From positions 1-6,747 of the forward strand of contig CAYTXQ010000042.1 in NCBI GenBank assembly GCA_964441535.1: a stretch of DNA of 6,747 nt, read 5' to 3'. The DNA comes from CAYNLX01 sp964441535. Lineage in GTDB: Bacteria; Bacillota_I; Bacilli_A; RF39; UBA660. The translations under genes were made by a program, and so were the position numbers. This document shows, one piece after another, positions 1 through 6,276 of the stretch (position 1 is its first letter; each line of letters starts with the position of its first letter). The notes below the pieces were generated by a model, which saw only the letters and a program-made list of their open reading frames with translations, did not search any database and was not told the origin of the DNA.

Positions 1-2
1 AT

Positions 3-395
3 AATGAAGGAAGTATATCTCTTTCAAATTATAAAGGAAATATAAAACTTTCTACTTTTTGCCGAAATTATAACTTGTTTACTTACATGTGCAATGATTC
101 TTTTAAAGCAGGAGGAATAACTGGAACTAATGTCGGTTCTATAGAAAACAGTTATTCTGTAGGAACGATAAATATGGAAGCTCAATGGTTACGGTTTAAT
201 ATCGAATTAAGTGGACTAGGGGGAATATCTGGTTATAATAATGGATCAGTATCTAATTCTTATTCTTTAATGAATATATCAACTAATACCGCTGATATTA
301 GAGAAGAAGATCCAACTTATAATGGATTTTATGAGGGAGGAATATTTGGATATACAGAAGAGTCTTCAAATATAAATAATGTACTATATAATATA
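3..395 (+). repeat. Tandem GLUG-like protein repeats (about four units)
   Basis: Degenerate repeats of about 20 residues are seen at the protein level. The first is cut by the window edge (NEGSISLSNYKGNI, nt 3-44). Two are well kept (nt 111-170 and 219-278), and a decayed fourth begins GGIFGY (nt 336-395). The cores share GG-I-x-G followed by N-x-GS and N-S-Y-S. Spacers of 16 to 19 residues separate the later units, with a longer stretch after the first. The DNA itself is not strongly repeated, so these are old duplications. Confidence 0.6.
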
Positions 396-569
396 GATAA
401 ATATAGTGGATATGAAATTGGTTATAATTCAGTTGTTTCATCTTTCATACCATCTTCGCCACCTAATTTAACAAACTCAAATATAAATTCAGAAAGTTCT
501 TATATAGGATTTGATTTTGATAATATTTGGAAAATAGATGAAAATAAAGGATATGCCGTATTAAAATAA
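3..569 (+). CDS. GLUG-repeat surface-type protein, C-terminal part (5' end outside window)
   Basis: The frame is open from the first bases, so the gene begins upstream; the 188 visible codons are its C-terminal end. The translation has several copies of a GLUG-like motif (GG-I-x-G-x-N-x-GS-I-x-NSYS), for example GGITGTNVGSIENSYS and GGISGYNNGSVSNSYS. It closes with a segment around FDFDNIWKID and a Gly-Tyr/Leu-Lys end, a common C-terminus for such proteins. GLUG repeats occur in large secreted or surface proteins, sometimes adhesin- or peptidase-associated, so a cell-surface role is inferred; no enzyme motif is visible. There is no LPXTG or membrane anchor at this end, so any anchor must be upstream. 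Two of its three Arg codons are CGA and CGG, whereas neighbouring genes use mostly AGA, a weak hint of separate ancestry. The family call is fairly sure; the function is unknown. Confidence 0.75.
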   Translation, partial: NEGSISLSNYKGNIKLSTFCRNYNLFTYMCNDSFKAGGITGTNVGSIENSYSVGTINMEAQWLRFNIELSGLGGISGYNNGSVSNSYSLMNISTNTADIREEDPTYNGFYEGGIFGYTEESSNINNVLYNIDKYSGYEIGYNSVVSSFIPSSPPNLTNSNINSESSYIGFDFDNIWKIDENKGYAVLK

Positions 570-592
570 AGTTTTATTGAAGAATAACATAT

Positions 593-621
593 TTGCTATT
601 TATCTAAAATAATAGTATAAT
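593..621 (+). promoter_or_regulatory. Sigma-A-type promoter for the 646-1260 gene
   Basis: A perfect -10 box TATAAT (616-621) lies 17 bases downstream of TTGCTA (593-598), which matches four of six positions of the -35 consensus. Transcription would start near 628. That leaves a leader of about 18 nt carrying the Shine-Dalgarno AGGAG at 633-637, at good distance from the ATG at 646. The gene therefore probably has its own promoter and does not depend on the GLUG gene. Confidence 0.65.
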
Positions 622-645
622 ATATTTATAATTAGGAGAGTTTTT

Positions 646-1260
646 ATGAAGAAAAAAGAAAAAAAAGAACCAAGCAAATTTTCAGTTATATGGGCTAACA
701 AACAATCTAGAGCAGCTATTAAATTACTTGGATACTTTATATTTATAGGTTTTGTAATTATTTTAGGTAATGTATTTAATAGTGTAGACAATAATAACGC
801 TGTAATAGAAGAAAGTATTACATATGGTGATATGCAGAACGCTTTACTTGAAAACAATTACAAATATAATTATGATATTACAATTGATAGTGAAAAAATA
901 ATATATAAAGGTGAAACTACAGAAGTTAGTGATTCTGGATATAAGAAGACTTCTCTTTATTTAAAAGAATATTATGTGGATGATACAGGAGTTTATCAAA
1001 TAAAATTAGATGATAAAGTTATTGATAATACTATATATGAAGAGATTAATAAAAATTATATAACTCCAAGTTATATAATTAAAAATGTAGAATTAATATC
1101 TCCAGAAATTAGTTATGATAAAGAAGAAACTATTTATAAATATAATGTATCTGAAGACTTAATAATAGAAATAAATATTAGTGATATTTCTATAGAAAAT
1201 ATAAAGATAACTTCTGGTAGTGATATATATTTATTGACATTTAAAATAATAGAAGAATAG
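646..1260 (+). CDS. Unrecognised protein with one N-terminal membrane segment (204 aa)
   Basis: I do not recognise this family. The N-terminus is very lysine-rich (MKKKEKKEPSK) and is followed by a single hydrophobic stretch at about residues 25-44 (IKLLGYFIFIGFVIILGNVF). The remaining 160 residues are polar, rich in Tyr, Ile, Asp and Glu, and alternate in a way that suggests mostly beta structure. The positive N-terminus predicts N-in/C-out topology, so the bulk would lie outside the cell. There is no lipobox cysteine and no cysteine at all in the protein. The start is supported by AGGAG eight bases upstream and a strong promoter. It sits alone between a GLUG surface-protein gene and the rlmN operon and ends in a hairpin, so it looks like a single-gene transcript. 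A cell-envelope or sensing role is only a guess. Confidence 0.7.
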   Translation: MKKKEKKEPSKFSVIWANKQSRAAIKLLGYFIFIGFVIILGNVFNSVDNNNAVIEESITYGDMQNALLENNYKYNYDITIDSEKIIYKGETTEVSDSGYKKTSLYLKEYYVDDTGVYQIKLDDKVIDNTIYEEINKNYITPSYIIKNVELISPEISYDKEETIYKYNVSEDLIIEINISDISIENIKITSGSDIYLLTFKIIEE

Positions 1261-1278
1261 TATTTCTTCTTTTATTTT
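1243..1278 (+). terminator. A/T-rich hairpin overlapping the stop codon of the 646-1260 gene
   Basis: Positions 1243-1257 pair with 1264-1278 over 15 bp with one T-T mismatch (1250/1271), leaving a 6-nt loop that holds the TAG stop codon. The 3' arm is itself T-rich (TTTTATTTT). The stem is mostly A-T with two G-C pairs, so its stability is modest. It is probably an intrinsic terminator separating this gene from rlmN, possibly leaky. Confidence 0.5.
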
Positions 1279-1286
1279 GATATAAT
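1278..1286 (+). promoter_or_regulatory. Extended -10 promoter element for the rlmN operon
   Basis: TGATATAAT is a perfect match to the extended -10 consensus TGnTATAAT. No good -35 lies 16-18 bases upstream, but extended -10 promoters can do without one. The start of transcription would fall near 1292-1294, on or just before the Shine-Dalgarno, giving an extremely short leader. An alternative promoter uses TTGACA at 1234-1239 with TAGTAT at 1258-1263 (18-base spacer), which would start near 1270. Confidence 0.45.
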
Positions 1287-1291
1287 TAGTT

Positions 1292-1297
1292 AGGTGA
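1292..1297 (+). promoter_or_regulatory. Ribosome binding site deciding the rlmN start
   Basis: AGGTGA precedes two adjacent in-frame ATG codons (1299 and 1302). It leaves one base to the first and four to the second. Four bases is also the gap between GGTG(A) and ATG in prpC and rpe here, so 1302 is the better start. Confidence 0.55.
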
Positions 1298-1301
1298 AAT
1301 G

Positions 1302-2318
1302 ATGAGAAATATATTTGATTATACACTAGAGGAATTGGAAGAATACTTTTTAAGTATAAATGAGAAAAAATATAAAGCTTCTCAAGTTTTTGAATGGATT
1401 TATAAGAAAAGAATATATAATATAGATAAAATGACTAATATTGGTAAAGAATTAAGAGAAAGAATAAAAGAAGATATTAGTTTTAATATGATTAGCATTA
1501 AGAAAGAAGAACATGATAAATTAGTAAGTAAATATTTGTTTGAATTAGAGGATAATAATTATATTGAATCAGTATTAATGGAACATGATTATGGATTATC
1601 AATATGCATTTCCAGTCAAGTAGGATGCAATATGGGATGTAAATTTTGTGAAAGTGGAAGATGCAAAAAAATAAGAAATTTAAATGCTTATGAAATGGTA
1701 GAGCAGATAATACTTATTGAAGAAAAAATTAAAAAAAGAATTTCCAGTGTCGTAATAATGGGTATAGGTGAACCTTTTGATAATTATGAAAATATTATGA
1801 GATTTATTAATATAATTAATCATTATAAAGCCTTAGAAATAGGAGCTAGACACATTACAATATCTACCTGTGGATTAGTTCTTAAGATAAGAGATTTTAG
1901 TAAAGAACCATATCAGGTTAATTTGGCTATTAGTCTACATGGTTCTAATGATAAAATTAGAGATATGATAATGCCAGTAAACAAAACGTATAATATTCGT
2001 CAATTAATTGATGAAATTAGACACTATATTGAAGTAACTAATAGACGAGTGACTATAGAATATGTTATGCTAAAGAATATAAATGATAGTGAAGAATGTG
2101 CGTTAGAATTATCTAAACTATTATTTGGATTAAATGTTTATGTTAATTTAATTAATTACAATGAAACAAATAACATAGAATTTAAAAAAAGTGATAATAA
2201 TACATTAAAAAATTTTTATGAAATATTAAAAGAACATAAGATTAATGTCACTATAAGAAAAGAATTTGGTAGTAATATAGATGCTGCCTGTGGACAGCTA
2301 AGAAGCAAAGAGGTGTAA
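1302..2318 (+). CDS. rlmN: RlmN, 23S rRNA (adenine-2503 C2) methyltransferase, radical SAM
   Basis: RlmN uses radical SAM chemistry to methylate C2 of A2503 in 23S rRNA (and A37 of some tRNAs), tuning the peptidyl-transferase centre. The 338-aa product has the family layout. An N-terminal helical domain holds the YKASQVFEWIYKKR-type motif. The CxxxCxxC iron-sulfur cluster is C109-C113-C116. The SAM-binding GIGEP lies at 154-158, followed by ISTCG, LAISLH and a MPVNK segment. The two catalytic cysteines are present: C102, seven residues before the cluster, and C330 in AACGQL near the C-terminus, which forms the methyl-cysteine. The residues after the cluster read ESGRCKK and differ from the usual ATG or AST. 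Cfr-type C8 methylation shares this scaffold and is not excluded, but position in the block argues for RlmN. The stop is one base before prpC. Confidence 0.93.
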   Translation: MRNIFDYTLEELEEYFLSINEKKYKASQVFEWIYKKRIYNIDKMTNIGKELRERIKEDISFNMISIKKEEHDKLVSKYLFELEDNNYIESVLMEHDYGLSICISSQVGCNMGCKFCESGRCKKIRNLNAYEMVEQIILIEEKIKKRISSVVIMGIGEPFDNYENIMRFINIINHYKALEIGARHITISTCGLVLKIRDFSKEPYQVNLAISLHGSNDKIRDMIMPVNKTYNIRQLIDEIRHYIEVTNRRVTIEYVMLKNINDSEECALELSKLLFGLNVYVNLINYNETNNIEFKKSDNNTLKNFYEILKEHKINVTIRKEFGSNIDAACGQLRSKEV

Positions 2319-2319
2319 T

Positions 2320-3075
2320 ATGAAAGCATTTTATTTAACAGATTCAGGTAAAGTCAGAGATCATAATGAAGATAGTGTAGTTATTACTCATAATGCTTCA
2401 GATGAATATCTAATGGTAGTAGCAGATGGAATGGGAGGCCATAGAGCAGGAGAAGTAGCTAGTTCTATGGTAGTCACTCACTTAGGAAAAAGATTTTCAG
2501 AAATTAGCTCTATAGGGTCTAAATTAGATGCTGTAAACTGGTTAAATGAAAATATTAATGAGATAAATGACAATATATTAAAATACTCTGAAACTAATTC
2601 TAATTCCAATGGTTTAGGTACTACAGCAGTAATAGCAATATTAACTAGTGAATTTTTAATATTTGGTAATATTGGTGATTCATCAGGATTCGTTATAAAA
2701 AATAAAAAGATACACAAAGTAACGAAAGATCATACTTTAGTTAATCTACTTGTAAATGTAGGAGATTTAACTGAAGAAGAGGCTATGTATCATCCTAAAA
2801 GAAATGTACTCATGAAAGCTTTAGGAGCAGCCCCTAAAGCAGAATTAGATATATTTGATGTAGATAGAAATATAGATTCAATAATGTTATGTAGTGATGG
2901 TCTTACTACAATGTTAACAAAAGAACAGATAGAAAGAGTACTAATTGATGATGAATTAGATATAGAAGAAAAAGTAATAAAATTGATTCGTAAGAGTAAT
3001 GCAAGAGGTGGAACTGATAATATATCAGTAGCGTATTTAGTTTTAGAAGAAAGTGGTGCTTTAAATGATAAATAA
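2320..3075 (+). CDS. prpC: PrpC/Stp-type PP2C Ser/Thr protein phosphatase
   Basis: This is a cytosolic metal-dependent phosphatase that reverses phosphorylation by the PASTA kinase encoded next to it. The 251-aa length is typical of bacterial PrpC. PP2C motifs are all visible: RDHNED (13-18), ADGMGGH (35-41, metal-binding Asp36), GTTAV (100-104), GNIGDS (116-121, Asp120), CSDGLT (191-196, Asp193) and GGTDN (230-234, Asp233). The usual Arg after GDS is Ser here (GDSSG), a mild departure. The start has GAGGTG four bases upstream, one base after the rlmN stop. The 3' end overlaps prkC by 11 bases, which suggests translational coupling of phosphatase and kinase. The identification is secure from both motifs and neighbours. 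Confidence 0.94.
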   Translation: MKAFYLTDSGKVRDHNEDSVVITHNASDEYLMVVADGMGGHRAGEVASSMVVTHLGKRFSEISSIGSKLDAVNWLNENINEINDNILKYSETNSNSNGLGTTAVIAILTSEFLIFGNIGDSSGFVIKNKKIHKVTKDHTLVNLLVNVGDLTEEEAMYHPKRNVLMKALGAAPKAELDIFDVDRNIDSIMLCSDGLTTMLTKEQIERVLIDDELDIEEKVIKLIRKSNARGGTDNISVAYLVLEESGALNDK

Positions 3076-4783
3076 GGGGCAAAAGATTAACGATCGTTAT
3101 TTAATTATTAAGAGTATTGGAGAAGGTGGAATGGCTAATGTTTATTTAGCATATGACACTATATTAGATAGAAATGTAGCAGTAAAAGTTTTAAGAGGAG
3201 ATTTATCCAATGATGAAAAATTCTTAAGACGTTTTAGAAGAGAAGCGTTAAGTGCATCTTCCTTATCACATCCAAATATTGTAGAAGTTTATGATGTAGG
3301 AGAAGATAATGGTCAATATTATATAGTTATGGAGTATATAGAAGGTAAACATTTAAAGGAACTTCTTAAAAAAAGAGGAAAATTAACTATTACTGAAACA
3401 GTAGATATAATGTTGCAGATAACTGAAGGAATGGCTCATGCGCATGATTCTTATATTATACATAGAGATATAAAACCTCAGAATATAATGATTCTTGAAA
3501 ATGGTATAGTTAAAATAACAGATTTTGGAATAGCTATGGCTTTGAATTCTACTCAGTTGACACAGACTAATTCTGTAATGGGTTCAGTTCATTATTTACC
3601 TCCAGAACAGGCTAATGGTAAAGGTTCTACAATAAAAAGTGATATATACTCAATGGGAATTTTAATGTATGAACTTCTTACTGGTAAATTACCTTATAGA
3701 GGAGATAATGCTGTAGAAATAGCACTTAAACATTTAAAACAACCTATGCCTAGTATAAAAAGTGAGTTACCTAATATACCTCAAAGTATAGAAAACATAA
3801 TATTAAAGGCAACAGCAAAAAATCCTAAAAATAGATATAATGATGCAAGAGAAATGTATGAAGACTTAAAAACTTGTATGAATAAAAATAAACAGGATGA
3901 ACCAAGATATGTCTACCAGCATCCAGAGAATGATTTAGATGATACAAAAGTTGTTAAATTAATGACAGACAAAGAAATTAGTAAAAGTAATGGTGAAGAG
4001 GTTATAGCAAAACAAATAACTGAAGGAGATTTAAAAAAACAGAATAAATTATTATTATTATTAGGTAGTATATTTGCAGGATTAGTTTTAGTTACTACTG
4101 TGATTGTTTTTATAGTTTTAGGAGCCTCAAATACTCCCGAAATTAAAATCCCTAATGTAGAAGGTAAAGAACCTCTAGAAGCAGAAAGTATATTAAAAGA
4201 AAAAGGATTTAAAATAGAATCTGAATATAAAGAAGTTTATGATGAAAAAATAGAAGAAGGATTAGTTGTTAAGACAAGTCCAGTTATAGGAAGTACAAGA
4301 ACTAAAGGTACTACTATTACTTTATATATTTCATTAGGTACTAATGCTGTAAAATTAGAAGACTATACAGGAGAAAATTATATTGAAATAAAAGCAAAAC
4401 TTGAAGTTCAGAAAATAAATGTAGTAATAGAAAAAGAAGATGTTGATGATGCTACTTTATATGAGGATGGAGAAATAATAAAACAATCTCCAGAAGCAGG
4501 AACTAAAGTAGTTGAAGGTGATACGGTTACATTATATATTCCAAATATATTATCTAAGTATCCAAACTTTACTTCAGGAGATTATACTGTAGATGATATA
4601 AATGCTTTCTGTGATCAATACAAATTAACTTGTAATATAGAATATGTTGAAACAGATGAATATAAAGAAGGAACTATAATAAGTCAAAATAGACCTGAAG
4701 GAAGTGTAATAGCAGCAGGTGTAACATTAAAAATAAAAATAGCTTCTTCTACTTCAACTGGCGATGATCTTTTAGGAGATTAA
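3065..4783 (+). CDS. prkC: PrkC/Stk1-type PASTA Ser/Thr protein kinase
   Basis: This is a membrane receptor kinase that senses peptidoglycan or lipid II through external PASTA domains and phosphorylates cell-wall, translation and metabolic proteins. The 572-aa product has a kinase domain at about 11-270: glycine loop GEGGMANV (19-26), Lys41, Glu60, HRDIKPQN (133-140) and DFG (153-155). Its Thr-rich activation loop around TQLTQTNS (163-170) is where PrkC autophosphorylates. A juxtamembrane linker leads to one membrane helix at about 328-353, then three PASTA domains (about 357-425, 426-493, 494-560) and a short Ser/Thr-Asp tail. B. subtilis PrkC is longer (about 648 aa) and has an extra Ig-like domain that is absent here. 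PASTA 3 holds two cysteines, C516 and C523. The start lies inside prpC with only a weak ribosome site (GGTG at 3055-3058), consistent with coupling; it aligns with the family N-terminus. Confidence 0.95.
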   Translation: MINKGQKINDRYLIIKSIGEGGMANVYLAYDTILDRNVAVKVLRGDLSNDEKFLRRFRREALSASSLSHPNIVEVYDVGEDNGQYYIVMEYIEGKHLKELLKKRGKLTITETVDIMLQITEGMAHAHDSYIIHRDIKPQNIMILENGIVKITDFGIAMALNSTQLTQTNSVMGSVHYLPPEQANGKGSTIKSDIYSMGILMYELLTGKLPYRGDNAVEIALKHLKQPMPSIKSELPNIPQSIENIILKATAKNPKNRYNDAREMYEDLKTCMNKNKQDEPRYVYQHPENDLDDTKVVKLMTDKEISKSNGEEVIAKQITEGDLKKQNKLLLLLGSIFAGLVLVTTVIVFIVLGASNTPEIKIPNVEGKEPLEAESILKEKGFKIESEYKEVYDEKIEEGLVVKTSPVIGSTRTKGTTITLYISLGTNAVKLEDYTGENYIEIKAKLEVQKINVVIEKEDVDDATLYEDGEIIKQSPEAGTKVVEGDTVTLYIPNILSKYPNFTSGDYTVDDINAFCDQYKLTCNIEYVETDEYKEGTIISQNRPEGSVIAAGVTLKIKIASSTSTGDDLLGD

Positions 4784-5617
4784 ATGAAAGGTCAAATAGT
4801 AAGAATTATTAGTAATTTATTTACTGTCAAAATAGATAATAATTTATATGAATGTAGAGCAAGAGGAAAATTTCGCAATGATAAAGAGACTCCCGTAGTA
4901 GGAGATTATTGTGAAGTTGATATTAAAAATAATTATATAATTAAATTATTTCCAAGAAAAAATGTTCTTAAAAGACCAGTAATTGCTAATATTGATATGG
5001 CAGTGATAGTTACAAGTGTTAAAAAGCCTGATTTATCTTTAAATTTAATGGATAAATTATTAATAAATATTATTTATAATAATATAGAACCTATTATTTG
5101 TTTTACTAAATTAGATTTACTAAATAAAGAAGAACTTTCTAATTTAGAAATAATAGTTGATTATTATCAAAAACTAGGTATAAAAGTTTTTAACAATAAA
5201 GAAATAGAAAAGTTAAAAAAAGTTTTAAAAAATAAAATTGTAGTTTTAACTGGACAAACTGGTGCTGGTAAATCTTCTTTATTAAATAAATTTGATAGCA
5301 GATTAAATCTTAAAACTTCTTCTATAAGTGAAGCTTTAGGTAGAGGAGTACATACTACTAGACATGTAGAATTATTTAATATAAATAATATTTTAATTGC
5401 CGATACTCCGGGTTTTTCTTCTTTAAGTTTTGAGAATATTTCAACTGATGATATTAAGAAAAGTTTTATAGAATTTAATAATTATGATTGTAAATACAAA
5501 GATTGTAGTCATATAAATGAGCAGGAATGCAATATAAAAAATGCAGTAGTAAATAATGAAATAATGAAATCTAGATACGATAATTACGTTAAATTTATTA
5601 ATGAGGTGAAAAAATGA
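4784..5617 (+). CDS. rsgA: RsgA, ribosome-dependent GTPase in 30S maturation
   Basis: RsgA (CpgA/YjeQ) is a circularly permuted GTPase that checks late 30S subunit assembly at the decoding centre. The permuted order is visible: an N-terminal OB-fold (about 1-62), G4 TKLD (108-111), then the P-loop GQTGAGKSS (157-165), the G2 segment GRGVHTTRH (186-194) and G3 DTPG (207-210). The C-terminal zinc site is complete: C236, C241, H243 and C249 in the spacing C-x4-C-x-H-x5-C. At 277 aa it is slightly shorter than most homologues. The ATG follows the prkC TAA directly, and its AGGAG (4774-4778) lies in the last prkC codons, so translation is probably coupled. In B. subtilis this protein is phosphorylated by PrkC, which fits the linkage. 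It ends in an ATGA overlap with rpe. Confidence 0.95.
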   Translation: MKGQIVRIISNLFTVKIDNNLYECRARGKFRNDKETPVVGDYCEVDIKNNYIIKLFPRKNVLKRPVIANIDMAVIVTSVKKPDLSLNLMDKLLINIIYNNIEPIICFTKLDLLNKEELSNLEIIVDYYQKLGIKVFNNKEIEKLKKVLKNKIVVLTGQTGAGKSSLLNKFDSRLNLKTSSISEALGRGVHTTRHVELFNINNILIADTPGFSSLSFENISTDDIKKSFIEFNNYDCKYKDCSHINEQECNIKNAVVNNEIMKSRYDNYVKFINEVKK

Positions 5618-6249
5618 AAATATCAGTATCATTTTTAAGTAGTAAATATGATTTGAAAACCACTATTAACAAAATAGAAGATACTAACGCAGACTATATT
5701 CATGTTGATTTTATGGATGGTAAATTTGTAGAGAATAAAAGTTTAACATTTAATGAATTAAAAAAATATTTAAACAACGTGAAAAAACCATTGGATGTTC
5801 ATCTAATGGTAAGTAATCCTTTAAAATATATATCAGATTTTGCTACTTTAAATACAGAATATATAACATTTCATTATGAAGCAGTAAAAGAAGCAAAAAA
5901 AATAATAGAATATATAAAAAATATTGGTATAAAAGTTGGTATGTCTATAAAACCTGAAACAGAAATAGATGATATAAAAGAATACTTGCCTTATTTGGAT
6001 CAAGTATTAATTATGAGTGTTCCTCCTGGAGAAGGCGGACAAGAATTTATTCCAAGTAGTTTAGATAAAATAGAAAAATTATATTCTATTAAAATAGAAA
6101 ATAATTATAAATATATAATTAGTATAGATGGTGGAATAAATGAAGAAACTTCTGTTTCCTGTAAAGAAAAAGGAATAGATATGTTTGTAGTAGGTTCATT
6201 TATATGTAAGTTTGATGATTATCAAAAACAAATAGATTTAATAAAATAA
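5614..6249 (+). CDS. rpe: Ribulose-phosphate 3-epimerase
   Basis: Rpe interconverts D-ribulose 5-phosphate and D-xylulose 5-phosphate in the pentose phosphate pathway, as a TIM barrel using a divalent metal. Metal and acid-base residues expected from the family are present: His30 and Asp32 in HVDFMDG, His63 in DVHLMV and Asp172 in IDGGI. The methionines lining the site (M34, M65, M134) are kept, as is the phosphate-binding VVGS at 192-195. The flexible loop, usually xPGFGGQ, reads PPGEGGQEF (137-145). The N-terminal PSILSAD-type motif is reduced to VSFLSSK, so the protein is divergent. At 211 aa it is near the short end of the family. Position after rsgA is standard in Firmicutes. GAGGTGA at 5603-5609 and the 4-base overlap with rsgA fix the start. 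A related sugar-phosphate epimerase (AlsE type) is a less likely alternative. Confidence 0.88.
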   Translation: MKISVSFLSSKYDLKTTINKIEDTNADYIHVDFMDGKFVENKSLTFNELKKYLNNVKKPLDVHLMVSNPLKYISDFATLNTEYITFHYEAVKEAKKIIEYIKNIGIKVGMSIKPETEIDDIKEYLPYLDQVLIMSVPPGEGGQEFIPSSLDKIEKLYSIKIENNYKYIISIDGGINEETSVSCKEKGIDMFVVGSFICKFDDYQKQIDLIK

Positions 6250-6276
6250 GATTCATAAATTTACGAATCTTATTTT
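6243..6276 (+). terminator. Bidirectional terminator between convergent rpe and rpmB
   Basis: A perfect 12-bp inverted repeat (6243-6254 with 6265-6276; core AATAAGATTC/GAATCTTATT) encloses a 10-nt loop. A T-rich run follows on the plus strand (TTTTTCTTTCTT), and a weaker one on the minus strand (TTATTTTATT). Each arm contains the stop codon of one gene: rpe TAA at 6247-6249 and rpmB TAA at 6270-6272. It can act as an intrinsic terminator for both transcripts. Confidence 0.75.

Noticed and set aside
75..77. TTG at 75 as the start of the GLUG gene
   Set aside because: The frame is open back to position 3 and already encodes a GLUG-like unit there, so the true start is upstream of the window.
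565..578. Short hairpin after the GLUG gene as a terminator
   Set aside because: Only five A-T pairs around a 4-nt loop and no proper T-run; chance is as good an explanation in DNA this A/T-rich.
600..857. Antisense open frame of 85 codons overlapping the start of the 646-1260 gene
   Set aside because: No ribosome site or recognisable protein; it overlaps a well-supported gene with promoter and Shine-Dalgarno, and its hydrophobic look is the mirror of A/T-rich codons.
2478..2717. Antisense open frame of 79 codons within prpC
   Set aside because: Lies wholly inside a clear PP2C gene; no start signal or known motif.
4050..4063. TTA/ATT triplet run in the prkC membrane-helix codons as a slippage or phase-variation tract
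   Set aside because: It simply encodes a run of leucines (LLLLL) in the transmembrane segment; a triplet run would not shift the frame.
5441..5632. Antisense open frame of 63 codons across the rsgA/rpe junction
   Set aside because: Covers the rsgA zinc-site codons; no ribosome site; Ile/Phe-rich translation typical of reversed A/T-rich coding DNA.
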